Part shown: piece after piece, positions 36,196-45,800 of the stretch
Numbering within the stretch: the stretch's first letter is position 1
Layout of the letters: each line of letters begins with the position of its first letter
Assembly (NCBI GenBank): GCA_004524515.1
Contig: SDNV01000001.1
Span: forward strand, 18,074 to 82,073
Length of the DNA stretch: 64,000 nucleotides
Origin: Promethearchaeota archaeon
Lineage (GTDB): Archaea; Asgardarchaeota; Lokiarchaeia; Sigynarchaeales; SOKP01
Direction of reading: 5' to 3'
Made by a program: the position numbers and the translations under genes
Notes under the pieces: model-generated
Told to the model about the DNA's origin: nothing
The model's input: the letters and a program-made list of their open reading frames with translations, nothing else
Databases searched by the model: none

Positions 36196-38106
36196 TTGAA
36201 TGTAATTGAAGATTTGATTGAACAGCATCGAAATGTTGGTGTTATAGATGAAGATGACCTTGATAAACTCTATGCTTTAAATAATAAACATGTGTTGAAT
36301 ATAGTAAATGAATTTATACATATATGTAAACCAAGTAAAGTTAGTGTGATTACGGATTCAAAGGAAGATATAAATTATGTCAGGCAAAAAGCCATAGAAA
36401 TAAAGGAAGAATCAAAATTGGCTACTGAAGGGCATACTATCCATTTTGATGGATTTTTTAACATGAGTAATCATGATCAAGCACGAGATAAGGAAAACAC
36501 AAAAGTTATGGTTCCCAACGGAGAATACTGTAGTCCATGGATAAACACCATAGATAGAGACGATGGTCTCAAGGAAGTCTTAGAAATTATGGATGATTCT
36601 ATGGAAGGAAAAGAATGTATCGTAAGATTCTTCTGTCTTGGTCCTTTAAATTCCAGATTTTCAATTCTAGCTCTTCAATTAACAGATTCATTTTATGTAG
36701 GGCATTCTGAGGACATTTTATATCGATCGGGATATGAGGTATTCAAAAAACTAAATGGTTCTGATCAATTTTTTTACTTCATTCATTCTGCTGGAGAAAC
36801 TACAGGAAACCCTCCCGTTACTAAAAATCTCGATAAACGTAGGATATATATGGATTTAAAAGGTGGTCGTGTTTTATCCGTTAATAATCAATATGCTGGA
36901 AACAGTTTAGGATTGAAAAAATTAGCTTTGCGATTAGCAATTCATAAAGCAAATAACGAAGATTGGTTAGCAGAACATTATTTTATTTTAGGAGTCCATC
37001 CAAAAGAAAAAAACAGAGTTTCTTATTTCTGTGGAGCCTATCCTTCTGCATGTGGTAAAACAAGTACTGCGATGTTACCCGGACAGACCGTTTTGGGAGA
37101 TGATATTGCTTATCTAAGACCATGGGAAGATGGGTATGCTCATGCGGTTAACATTGAACAAGGTATCTTTGGAATTATAAAGGACGTAAATGCTCAGGAT
37201 GATCCCATAATTTATGAGTCTTTAACAAGCCCACGAGAAACAATCTTTTCAAATGTTCTTATCACAAAAGGTTTTCCTTATTGGATCGGAGATGGAAAAC
37301 CTATACCTAATAAAGGAGTGAATTTTTCAGGAAAATGGAAAAATGGAAAGAAAGATGAAAATGGTAAAGAAATCGCACATGCACATCCTAATGCGCGTTA
37401 TACGATTAGAATCCAAGAACTGTCGAATGCAGATGTGAATTTAGACAGTCCTGAAGGAGTTCCCGTAGATGGAATTTTTTATGGTGGAAGAGATAGTGAT
37501 ACTATGGTACCCGTTCTTGAAAGCTTGAATTGGGAACATGGCGTTTTTCTAGGGGCCGCAATAGAATCAGAGACCACTTCTGCCACCTTAGGTGCTGAAG
37601 GGGTAAGACAACCCAGTCCGATGGCTAATTTAGATTTTGTCGTGGTACCCTTAGGAAAATATTTAGAGAACCATCAAAAATTCGGGAATAACCTGAAAAT
37701 ACCACCTAAAGTATTTGCTATGAATTATTTTCTTAAAAATAAAGAAGGAAAATATCTAAATGGTATGTTAGATAAATTGGTATGGGTGATGTGGGCAGAA
37801 GCTCGTACACATAGCGAACTCGAGGCGATAGAGACTCCAATCGGATATATTCCTAAATATCATGATTTAAGAGATTTATTTAAACAATATCTCAATAAAG
37901 ATTATTCTAAAAAAGAGTATGAGGAACAATTTTCAATTAGAACCCGCCATTTACTCAATAAATTGGAAAGAGTAGAGGCAATGTATAAAAAAGATATTGA
38001 AATTCCTGATTTCTTTTGGAAACTTATAGAAGATCAGCGTCTAAAACTTAAAGAATTTCGAGAGAAATATAAGCGTGATATTATTTCTCCTTTCGATATT
38101 CAATAA
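36196..38106 (+). CDS. pckG: phosphoenolpyruvate carboxykinase (GTP)
   Basis: 636 residues. Converts oxaloacetate plus GTP to PEP, GDP and CO2. The hallmark CGAYPSACGKTSTAML holds the hyperreactive Cys and P-loop. GDDIAYLRPW is the metal-binding segment, NPEQGIFG-like NIEQGIFGII follows, and FSGKWKNGKKDENG and TLGAEGVRQPS are further family regions. The start is a TTG with no close Shine-Dalgarno; the ATT two codons earlier could be an alternative. Full length. Supports gluconeogenesis alongside the PEPCK-like gene before it. Confidence 0.95.
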   Translation: MNVIEDLIEQHRNVGVIDEDDLDKLYALNNKHVLNIVNEFIHICKPSKVSVITDSKEDINYVRQKAIEIKEESKLATEGHTIHFDGFFNMSNHDQARDKENTKVMVPNGEYCSPWINTIDRDDGLKEVLEIMDDSMEGKECIVRFFCLGPLNSRFSILALQLTDSFYVGHSEDILYRSGYEVFKKLNGSDQFFYFIHSAGETTGNPPVTKNLDKRRIYMDLKGGRVLSVNNQYAGNSLGLKKLALRLAIHKANNEDWLAEHYFILGVHPKEKNRVSYFCGAYPSACGKTSTAMLPGQTVLGDDIAYLRPWEDGYAHAVNIEQGIFGIIKDVNAQDDPIIYESLTSPRETIFSNVLITKGFPYWIGDGKPIPNKGVNFSGKWKNGKKDENGKEIAHAHPNARYTIRIQELSNADVNLDSPEGVPVDGIFYGGRDSDTMVPVLESLNWEHGVFLGAAIESETTSATLGAEGVRQPSPMANLDFVVVPLGKYLENHQKFGNNLKIPPKVFAMNYFLKNKEGKYLNGMLDKLVWVMWAEARTHSELEAIETPIGYIPKYHDLRDLFKQYLNKDYSKKEYEEQFSIRTRHLLNKLERVEAMYKKDIEIPDFFWKLIEDQRLKLKEFREKYKRDIISPFDIQ

Positions 38107-38155
38107 TATTTTTATTTTATTTTAATTTTATAAATGGGTTTAATTATATTTAGAT

Positions 38156-39322
38156 TCAATTTTTAAGAATGCGATGGCAGTTGGGACACCGTTTATATTG
38201 ATTAGTAATCATTTTAAAGCAATGAGGACACAAGATAAATCGCACTTCTTCACCATCTTCTGTAGCAATTTCTTCCTCCCTGTTCTCATTGAAGTTATAA
38301 CCTTCTTCAATAAATTCTTCTGAAGGAATTCCCATAGGATCATGAATATGCACAATCTTGGGCCCATCCTGCGTTTCCAAGCTTTCTAAATATTCTTTAA
38401 TATCTAAAATATTTTTCTGCGGTAAAATTTGAGCTTCTTTTACTTTTTTCGCTAATTTTACTTTTTCAATAAAGTCTTTCTCTAATTTTATTAAATTATA
38501 ACAATTATGACATCTGAAAATATGCGGAATCCCAATGGTAGATTCTTCGGTCCACAAAGCCCAACATATCTTATGTGCTACAATACCACAATTAGGACAT
38601 TTGACCATCGCATTGTAGTCTTTAAGACCACAAATAGAACAAGTTTCGGGTCTGGTTAATTCGATGGGATATTCGGCCAAATTTATATAAAATTGTTGAT
38701 TTTCTTTGGGGATACTAATTTGTTTACTATTATATTTGGTTTCTGAGCTCACTTCACGTTTCAATGCTAAAATTTCTAGAATTGAGGGTAATGAATCCAC
38801 ATTATTGATCCTATATATACTGCCGTTACAAATTCCTGCCAATTTCATTAATTTCGTATCTTCTTCTAAATCTTCAATATCAATTCGAATAATATCCATA
38901 AAAAAAGGCATATTCTTTATTTGATCGATCATTGTCTCTAAAACGGGTAAATATAACTTCGAAATTTTTGGTGTTCCTGAATCTGTTAAGATTATTAAAC
39001 GAAAACTTTTTTCAGAGATTTTTTTAAATACATCAATTAGAATAGCAATTCCTAAAAAGATTCCGCCTCCCACATTTCCCTTTACAATGGCAGGTTCTAA
39101 AGATTTAAGCGCCATTATAATGTATTCGGGATTTAATGTAAAATTCTCTAAATAATTTGGTCCATCTTCTTGAAAAAATATAATATTAAATCGGCTGCTT
39201 GTGTCTCCATCTTTTTTTAGATTAGTAAATAATGTTAATGCACTATAGACTGCTGTCATACTTGTAATTCCTGGAGACAAAGCATTAAGAATGAGTGTAT
39301 CTTCTGAGAATGATTTAGTCAT
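38156..39322 (-). CDS. vWA-like domain protein with RING-like zinc finger and ribbon
   Basis: 388 residues. Residues 1-190 look like a von Willebrand A fold: alternating strands and helices with GGGIFLGIAILIDVFKK and FRLIILTDSGTPK, though the DxSxS metal motif is absent. Near 235-285 lies a RING/PHD-like finger: CSICG, CPNCGIVAHKICWAL, then CHNC, eight ligands. A C-terminal ribbon has CPHCFKM and CPNCHRIL. The vWA plus C4-type RING plan recalls eukaryotic Ssl1/p44 of TFIIH and some ubiquitin-system proteins. Homology to those is not shown. Convergent with pckG. Confidence 0.7.
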   Translation of the reverse strand: MTKSFSEDTLILNALSPGITSMTAVYSALTLFTNLKKDGDTSSRFNIIFFQEDGPNYLENFTLNPEYIIMALKSLEPAIVKGNVGGGIFLGIAILIDVFKKISEKSFRLIILTDSGTPKISKLYLPVLETMIDQIKNMPFFMDIIRIDIEDLEEDTKLMKLAGICNGSIYRINNVDSLPSILEILALKREVSSETKYNSKQISIPKENQQFYINLAEYPIELTRPETCSICGLKDYNAMVKCPNCGIVAHKICWALWTEESTIGIPHIFRCHNCYNLIKLEKDFIEKVKLAKKVKEAQILPQKNILDIKEYLESLETQDGPKIVHIHDPMGIPSEEFIEEGYNFNENREEEIATEDGEEVRFILCPHCFKMITNQYKRCPNCHRILKN

Positions 39323-39460
39323 AGTAAACTCTATTTTACAAGCAGTATTCCCATTTGCTATAAAGTTTTAAAATCTTAAGTATATACGTATATTACAAAA
39401 AAAAAAATTTATTCTTTCCTTTTTAAAGAAATAATTTTGTATTGATCTAAATATAGCGTA

Positions 39461-40135
39461 TCATATAGCTATATTTTTTAAACCTTTTTTTACTTGGTAA
39501 GTTTTTTGAATCCGATCTATTTCGATAAACCGCTTTATTTCAAGGCTATTTAAAAAATCACGCATTTCAGCTTTATTTTTGTTTAATTTCTCCGCAAGCC
39601 CCTTAATGTTATTTTCATAATTCTGAAGTATTTGAAGCAGTTCTCGATAATTCTCATACACTTCATTTACTAAATAATTCAAAGATTCTTTTATATTTAA
39701 ACCAGTTTTAGTGCTTGTGGGAAAAATTTTACATTCTTGAGGTAATTTATTTTGATTTTTAATTATCTCAGGAGATCGGGCCTCCTTTAAATCTTGCTTA
39801 TTTGCTATATAGATAATGGGTACATCTTGCTTTCTAACGGAATTTAATATTGAAATTGCCTCCTCATCTGTCTCGGGATTAGCCGCATCAAATACAAAAA
39901 TAAAACCGTCAGCGCCATTGCAAACAAGATCTCTCATCACTCTAAATCGAAGTAGTCCTGGTGTACCAAATAAAAATATATCAAAACCATTTAATTTCAA
40001 GGAGGCTAAATCCATGGCAACAGTATAATATTTATTATTTTGCCCTTTAACTTGTACGTTGAGAGCTTTATCATCCAAATATTGGATATAACTCGATTTA
40101 CCAGACTGTAACGGGCCAACAACCACTATTTTAAT
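39461..40135 (-). CDS. small GTPase near COG2229, probable ATT start
   Basis: 224 residues if begun at ATT 40135; GTG 40126 would be the first standard start, only three codons later. From the ATT the protein begins with IKIVVVGPLQSGKSS, i.e. a full strand before the P-loop (GPLQSGKSS). G3 is LFGTPGLLRF, with TPG where Ras has TAG, as in COG2229 and MglA-like proteins; G4 is ANKQD. A C-terminal tail of coiled-coil and possible winged-helix follows (residues 170-220). Cytoplasmic; may act with a sensor or membrane partner. Neighbour of the vWA protein, same strand. Confidence 0.78.
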   Translation of the reverse strand: MKIVVVGPLQSGKSSYIQYLDDKALNVQVKGQNNKYYTVAMDLASLKLNGFDIFLFGTPGLLRFRVMRDLVCNGADGFIFVFDAANPETDEEAISILNSVRKQDVPIIYIANKQDLKEARSPEIIKNQNKLPQECKIFPTSTKTGLNIKESLNYLVNEVYENYRELLQILQNYENNIKGLAEKLNKNKAEMRDFLNSLEIKRFIEIDRIQKTYQVKKGLKNIAI

Positions 40136-40142
40136 AGCAAAT

Positions 40143-40146
40143 CACC
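40143..40146 (-). promoter_or_regulatory. Shine-Dalgarno GGTG before an ATT codon (minus strand)
   Basis: AGGTGAT on the minus strand, seven bases before in-frame ATT 40135. GTG 40126 would be 16 bases from this site, too far for normal use. Confidence 0.52.
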
Positions 40147-40786
40147 TAAAATTATTGTAAATCAAATGTGATTTAGTATTTTTTTTTTGTAATTATATTG
40201 AACTTTAATATTTTTAAGGCTTCCTTTTCTCTTTTAATTAATTAATTGATCGTTAATAAATCCATAAAAATTTTTATTTAAGCTGAAATACTAAAATAGT
40301 AAAATCAGATTGTTCTTTTTTTAATAGAATTTCTGCCTTAGTTTAATGTTTTAATGGGATTTAAAATCGAACCTACATTTTCGGTCATTTTTTAATTGAA
40401 AATATACTAAAATCATTACATTATTTATGCTTAAAATTAGCCTCTAAATTAAGTATAAATTGACAGAAAAGTCTTTTTTGATTCATTAAAATTTAAGCAA
40501 GAAAAAGTCATATCATTAACTATCAGTTTTTCACTACTAAATGATGAAATTCGATATTTGAAAGAAAAAGAATGATCTGAAAATGACTTATATTGAAAAA
40601 TACCAAAATAAAAAGTAAGAAATTAGTCAAACTAAGAAATATTTATAAATGTTTTAAGCATAATACAAAAATAAATATCTAGTTATTACCAAATTTAATA
40701 ATATCATTTTTTTTGAATTATTAATTTAGTTAAATAACATAAAATTTAATTATTCTACATAAAAAATTGCTGAAATTGATAAAAAA
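40147..40786. other. long AT-rich region upstream of the hdr operon
   Basis: About 640 bases without a coding frame of note. It must hold promoters for the minus-strand GTPase and for hdrA. I see no tRNA, repeat array, or structured-RNA signature. A TATA-like element near 40642 is listed separately. The length is greater than other gaps here, so a regulatory leader cannot be ruled out. Confidence 0.5.
40641..40650 (+). promoter_or_regulatory. TATA-like element upstream of hdrA
   Basis: ATTTATAAAT, about 137 bases before the hdrA start, would give a leader near 115 bases. Chosen by composition only. Confidence 0.35.
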
Positions 40787-43700
40787 ATGACAGAAAATAA
40801 GTTAAGTTCGATTCTGGTTATTGGAGGCGGAATATCAGGCATTGAAGCTGCTTTGACACTTGGAGAACAGGGATATAAAGTGATTCTCGTAGAAAAAACT
40901 TCTTCCGTTGGCGGGAGAATGGCGCAACTTGATAAAACTTTTCCTACGTTAGATTGTTCTATTTGTATTTTAGCTCCGAAAATGGTCGAAGTTTCAAGAC
41001 ATCCGAATATTGAGCTATTAGCTTATTCTGAAGTAAAGCAAATATCAGGGAAAGCCGGTAATTTTAAAATAAAAATTCTCAAAAAAGCTAGATACGTGGA
41101 TTGGGACAAGTGCACAGGATGTGCGGCTTGTACCGAAAAATGTCCAATGAAGAAGATCCCTTCCGAATTTGAGGAGGGGATGGGTAATAGGACCGCCATA
41201 TATATCCCGTTCCCTCAAGCAGTTCCACGAAAAGCGGTGATTGATGCAGAGAAATGCCTATATCTAACAAAAAATGCCTGCAAACTCTGTGAAAAAGAAT
41301 GTGAAGCTGGGGCGATTAATTGGGAAGACAAAGAAGAGATTTTAGAATATAATGTGGCTTCCATTATCGTAGCAACTGGGTATGATCAATTGGATCCAAT
41401 TGTGTTAGATCGATACCATTACAAGGAATATCCTAACATCATTACTGCCATGCAATATGAGCGTTTACTAAGTGCATCTGGCCCCACTGGCGGGGAGCTA
41501 TTGCGACCTTCAGACGGAAAACATGCCCATGATATTGCATTTATAGCATGTGTTGGGTCTCGTAATGAGGATCTATGCGCTTATTGTTCTAAATTTTGTT
41601 GCATGTATATGGCCAAAGAGGGAGTAGTTACTCGAGAACATTCCCCCGACACGAATGTAACCATCTTCTTTAATGATACTCGAGTTATTGGAAAAAATCA
41701 AGAAGAATTCATTGAAAGGGCTAAAAATGAATACAAATTAAAATATTATCATGGTATTCCTGGAGATATCCGTGAAAATCCGGAGAATCATAATCTCTAC
41801 GTCAAGCATGCGAATCTTGATACGGGGGATGTGGAAGTAAGTGAATTCGACCTAGTTGTGCTTGCTAATGCTGTAATCCCTCGAATCGATGCAGAAGAGT
41901 TAGGTAAAAAATTAGGAATCCAGCAAAATGAATTAGGATTTTTTGCAACTAAGAATTCCACAGAAGATCTAAGATCTACTAAAGAGGGAATTTATGTGAC
42001 TGGTTGCTGTCAATCACCTGATGACATCGCAAACTCTGTCGCAAAAGCAGGAGGAGCTGCAGCTCTTGCCGCTTCACATGCTATTCCGATGAGTGAAGAG
42101 GAGCAAAAAGTTGAACTCCCTCCCCTTAAGGACATTTTACCTTCTGATGAACCCCGTATAGGAGTATTTGTTTGTAGGTGTGGGATCAATATTGCGGGAT
42201 ATATGGACGTTCCAAACTTAGTGGACTATGCAAAAACACTTCCCAATGTTGTATTTGCTACAGAAAATAAATATAGTTGCTCCCAGTTAACCCAAGATAT
42301 TATTAAGGAAAAAATCGAAGAATTTAATTTAAACAGAGTTGTAGTTGCTGCATGTACTCCTCGAACTCATGAACCTTTATTCCAAAAAACCATACGAGAG
42401 GTTGGTCTAAATGAATATCTCTTTAATTTCGTAAGCATTCGGGAATTGGATTCTTGGGTTCACATGAATGATAATGAAAAAGCTACTGATAAGGCAAAAG
42501 ATTTGATTCGGATGGGAGTTGCTCGAGTCAGAGCCCAAAGACCCGAATTCAAAATAAAGGGTGATGTTATCCCTGAGGCATTGGTTGTCGGCGGTGGAAT
42601 TTCTGGAATGAGCGCGACGATGGAAATTGCTAATAAAGGCTTTAAAGTACATCTTGTTGAAAAAGAGGATAAGTTAGGGGGGCAATTAAACTTAATTTAT
42701 AAAATCAATTTTGACAGGATTGATTCTAAAGAATTTTTAGAAGAAAAATTAAAAGAATTTAACGCACATAAAAACATCACCACTTACCTAAATTCAGAGG
42801 TAAAAGATGTCAAAGGATCAATTGGGGACTTTAAAGTTAAAGTTAAAAATAATGCGGAAGGCAAGGAAATCGATTTAAATGTTGGAGTGATCATTACTGC
42901 CACGGGAGCTTATGAATACAAACCCGAGGGATGGTATCATTATGGGGAAAATGATAATGTGATGACTCAACTTGAATTGTCCGAGAAACTTAGAAATAAC
43001 GCACTAAAAGATGGAGAAACACTCGTGTTCATTCATTGTGTAGGGTCAAGACAGCCTGAAGGGGGCAACGGAGTCACTTATTGCTCATTAATCTGCTGTT
43101 CTGAATCGATTAGGCACGCCTTATATGTTAAAGAAACGTATCCTAATTCCAATATTTATGTTCTTTACAGAGATATTAGAGTTGGAACCGATGAAGAGCC
43201 TTATTATTGGAAAGCGCGAGAAAATATTAATTATATAAGATTTAATGATTATCCTACAGTGGATGTCGCAAATGGAAAACTAAAGGTATCTGTTCAGGAT
43301 ATTTTAACGCAAACTGATCTTGAAATTGATGCGGATAAGGTGGTACTTTCTACACCCTTAATACCCTATGATACTCAAAAATTAGGAGAAATAATTAAAT
43401 GTGCCCGTGATCAAAATGGCTATTTCTTAGAAGCACATGTTAAATTAAGACCGGTAGATTTTGCAACGGATGGAATTTATCTTGCCGGTACATGTCACGG
43501 TCCAAAAGGAATAGCGGATTCGATCTCTCAAGCCAGAGGTGCTGCAGCACATGCATTAATCCCCCTAATTTCTGGTGAGGTGGAAAATGAACCTTTAGTT
43601 TCCGTGGTTGATCCGGCTTTATGTATCGCCTGTCAAAAATGTGAGGAGGTTTGTAATTTCGGAGCGATTGGAGTTAATTTTGACAATGATATCTTAGTTT

Positions 43701-44284
43701 CTCAATCCAATCCCTTGTTATGTAAAGGATGCGGGGATTGTTCCGCTGCTTGTCCTGCTGGAGCGATTACTATGAGCCATTTCTCAGATGATCAAATTTA
43801 CCCTATGGTTCGGGAAGCCGTCCGAGGGGATTTTGTGGATGAAAGACCGAGAATTGTGGCCTTCTTATGTAATTGGTGCAGTTATGCAGGTGCAGACACA
43901 TGTGGAGTGAGCAGATTCCAATATCCCACCAATATTAGACCAATTAGAGTCATGTGTACCGGTAGAATTCCCAAACACTTTATATTACAAGCGTTTCTGG
44001 AAGGTGCAGATGGTGTACTTATTGGAGGATGCCATATTGGAGATTGTCACTATCTGGAAGGGAATTATGATATGTTAAGACGATATAATGAACTCCATGA
44101 GATTCTGGCAAAAGTTGGAATTAATCCAGATAGGTATCGACTTGAATGGGTTTCTGCCAGTGAGGGAAAAAGATTCTCTCAAGTAGTAACGGAATTTGTT
44201 AACCGAATCAAAGAGCTGGGACCGTTATCCAAAACAGGGGATAAAATTGAGCCTAAAAAAGAAAAAGCAAAGGAGGGAGCATAA
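40787..44284 (+). CDS. hdrA: HdrA-HdrA-MvhD fusion, heterodisulfide reductase-like
   Basis: 1165 residues, far longer than normal HdrA. First FAD module from VIGGGISGIEAA (8-20), a Cys motif DCSICILAPKM near 57, 4Fe-4S motifs CTGCAACTEKCP near 110 and CLYLTKNACKLCEKEC near 156. A second FAD module starts at VVGGGISGMSAT near 598. Then comes a two-cluster ferredoxin (CIACQKCEEVC, CKGCGDCSAACP, 945-995) and an MvhD-like domain with CNWCSYAGADTC and GGCHIGDCHY (1020-1130). HdrA is the flavin hub for electron bifurcation and MvhD passes electrons from an outside donor. Starts the operon with HdrC, HdrB, MetV, MetF. Confidence 0.92.
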   Translation: MTENKLSSILVIGGGISGIEAALTLGEQGYKVILVEKTSSVGGRMAQLDKTFPTLDCSICILAPKMVEVSRHPNIELLAYSEVKQISGKAGNFKIKILKKARYVDWDKCTGCAACTEKCPMKKIPSEFEEGMGNRTAIYIPFPQAVPRKAVIDAEKCLYLTKNACKLCEKECEAGAINWEDKEEILEYNVASIIVATGYDQLDPIVLDRYHYKEYPNIITAMQYERLLSASGPTGGELLRPSDGKHAHDIAFIACVGSRNEDLCAYCSKFCCMYMAKEGVVTREHSPDTNVTIFFNDTRVIGKNQEEFIERAKNEYKLKYYHGIPGDIRENPENHNLYVKHANLDTGDVEVSEFDLVVLANAVIPRIDAEELGKKLGIQQNELGFFATKNSTEDLRSTKEGIYVTGCCQSPDDIANSVAKAGGAAALAASHAIPMSEEEQKVELPPLKDILPSDEPRIGVFVCRCGINIAGYMDVPNLVDYAKTLPNVVFATENKYSCSQLTQDIIKEKIEEFNLNRVVVAACTPRTHEPLFQKTIREVGLNEYLFNFVSIRELDSWVHMNDNEKATDKAKDLIRMGVARVRAQRPEFKIKGDVIPEALVVGGGISGMSATMEIANKGFKVHLVEKEDKLGGQLNLIYKINFDRIDSKEFLEEKLKEFNAHKNITTYLNSEVKDVKGSIGDFKVKVKNNAEGKEIDLNVGVIITATGAYEYKPEGWYHYGENDNVMTQLELSEKLRNNALKDGETLVFIHCVGSRQPEGGNGVTYCSLICCSESIRHALYVKETYPNSNIYVLYRDIRVGTDEEPYYWKARENINYIRFNDYPTVDVANGKLKVSVQDILTQTDLEIDADKVVLSTPLIPYDTQKLGEIIKCARDQNGYFLEAHVKLRPVDFATDGIYLAGTCHGPKGIADSISQARGAAAHALIPLISGEVENEPLVSVVDPALCIACQKCEEVCNFGAIGVNFDNDILVSQSNPLLCKGCGDCSAACPAGAITMSHFSDDQIYPMVREAVRGDFVDERPRIVAFLCNWCSYAGADTCGVSRFQYPTNIRPIRVMCTGRIPKHFILQAFLEGADGVLIGGCHIGDCHYLEGNYDMLRRYNELHEILAKVGINPDRYRLEWVSASEGKRFSQVVTEFVNRIKELGPLSKTGDKIEPKKEKAKEGA

Positions 44285-44287
44285 TAA

Positions 44288-44824
44288 ATGTCGAATATGA
44301 TCAAAAAAAATGCCAGCGAATTGGATAAGAATTTTCGGTATGAGATCAGCCAAAAAATAGGGGCAAAATCCCTTTTAAAATGTATTCAATGTGGAGTATG
44401 CAGCTCTGGGTGTACAGTAACCGAATATGTTGATATGCAACCTCATAGAGTTGTGGCCTCTTGTTTACTAGGGTTAAAGGAGGAAGTGTTGTCGAGTCAA
44501 GCGATATGGACCTGTTCTTTATGTCATAGATGTACCGAAAGATGTCCTAAAAATGTGGATTATTCCTTTATTTTAGCACTTTTGCGTAATATGGCAGCCA
44601 AAGAAGGTAAAGTTCCCAAGGAATATTCTGGCACCGTTGAGGTGATTTATGATAATGGATTTGTTGTACCCTATACAGGCGGATTAAAGGATAATATTGA
44701 TAGAAGAAGAACTCGAATGGGATTGCCACAAATAGTGCCCCCGGAATTGAGTGAAGTTAGATTAATTATGGATGAGACAGGTTTAGGAGTTCTCATAAGT
44801 AAAAAGAAAGGTGATAAAAAATAA
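44288..44824 (+). CDS. hdrC: heterodisulfide reductase subunit C-like (HdrC)
   Basis: 178 residues. Two 4Fe-4S motifs: CIQCGVCSSGC near 35 and CSLCHRCTERCP near 78. HdrC carries electrons between HdrA and HdrB. It starts three bases after the hdrA stop with GGAG upstream, and its TAA overlaps the ATA start proposed for hdrB (ATAA at 44821-44824). Length normal. It ends with basic Lys residues. Confidence 0.92.
   Translation: MSNMIKKNASELDKNFRYEISQKIGAKSLLKCIQCGVCSSGCTVTEYVDMQPHRVVASCLLGLKEEVLSSQAIWTCSLCHRCTERCPKNVDYSFILALLRNMAAKEGKVPKEYSGTVEVIYDNGFVVPYTGGLKDNIDRRRTRMGLPQIVPPELSEVRLIMDETGLGVLISKKKGDKK
44810..44813 (+). promoter_or_regulatory. Shine-Dalgarno GGTG of hdrB, inside hdrC
   Basis: AGGTGA within the last codons of hdrC, seven bases before ATA 44821. 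The first standard in-frame start codon is TTG 44866, which would lie 52 bases away. Confidence 0.6.
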
Positions 44825-45705
44825 AGGAATATGCATTTTTTTTAGGATGTACCATACCTCTAAAGTTGCCGCATTTAGAAAAAGCATTTAGGGAAGTAGC
44901 AAGTGTTTTAGATCTAAAACTTAAAGAAATGGAAGGGGTCAGTTGTTGTCCTGAGCCAGTATCATTACAATCCTTAAATATTGATACTTGGTTGACCTTA
45001 GGCGCCAGAAATTTGTCCATTGCAGAAAAAATGGGCTTAGATGTACTGACCATTTGTTCAGGGTGTTATGAAACCCTTAAGACAGTAAGCGTATTACTAG
45101 AAGAGGATCCAGGTCACAGAGAAAAAATCAACGAAATTTTGAAGAAAATTAATCATAAATATACGGGAAAAACTACAGTTTTTCACTTCGTGGAATTATT
45201 CAGTCAACCCGAATGGTTAGATAAATTAAAAAGCTTAGTAGTCAGACCGTTAGACGATTTAAACCTTGCCGTTCATTATGGTTGTCACTTGATTAGACCA
45301 AGTAAAATTATGCGATTTGATCATCCCGAAAAACCGGAAAAAATTGATATTATCCTTCAAGCTCTAGGCGCTAAAACTCTTGATTTTGCGACTAAATTGG
45401 AATGTTGCGGTTATTGTGCCCGTTTGCAGGAAGAAATTGGTGAAAAATTAGTAGAAGATAAGATGACTGAATTATGTGAGCTTGAAGAGGAAGTGGATGC
45501 TTTAATTGCAGTATGCCCCGCTTGTGTCACCCAATATGACAGAAAAGAAAAAATAATAGCCCGTAGGACAGGTAAAACGCTTGATATTCCTGTACTCTAC
45601 TTGCCTGAATTAATGGCTATTGCCTTAGGCATTGATATGGAGGAGCTCAGTCTGAAACAGAGAAGTGTAAAACCTGATAAGTTAATTGATAAATTAACAA
45701 CCTAA
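44821..45705 (+). CDS. hdrB: heterodisulfide reductase subunit B-like (HdrB), probable ATA start
   Basis: 294 residues if begun at ATA 44821; the standard-code start (TTG 44866) would remove EYAFFLGCTIPLKLP, the first strand and the Gly-Cys of the first CCG domain, which HdrB needs for its non-cubane cluster. Later cluster Cys are SCCPEP, CSGCYETL, YGCHLIRP, LECCGYCARL and CPACVTQYD. HdrB is the disulfide-reducing subunit in methanogens; in acetogen-type complexes its partner differs. GGTG lies seven bases upstream and the ATA overlaps the hdrC stop as ATAA. Followed by metV after 95 A-rich bases. Confidence 0.9.
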   Translation: MKEYAFFLGCTIPLKLPHLEKAFREVASVLDLKLKEMEGVSCCPEPVSLQSLNIDTWLTLGARNLSIAEKMGLDVLTICSGCYETLKTVSVLLEEDPGHREKINEILKKINHKYTGKTTVFHFVELFSQPEWLDKLKSLVVRPLDDLNLAVHYGCHLIRPSKIMRFDHPEKPEKIDIILQALGAKTLDFATKLECCGYCARLQEEIGEKLVEDKMTELCELEEEVDALIAVCPACVTQYDRKEKIIARRTGKTLDIPVLYLPELMAIALGIDMEELSLKQRSVKPDKLIDKLTT

Positions 45706-45800
45706 ATTTAATTGTATTTTTTTAAATGAAAATAAAAATTGAAATTAAATCAAAAAAATCAAAAAATCTTGAAAATAAAAAAAAAAGGAGAAAATGAAAT

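Noticed and set aside
40147..40786. Riboswitch or leader RNA before the hdr operon
   Set aside because: Long enough, but I see no conserved stem pattern or known motif. Kept only as an AT-rich gap.
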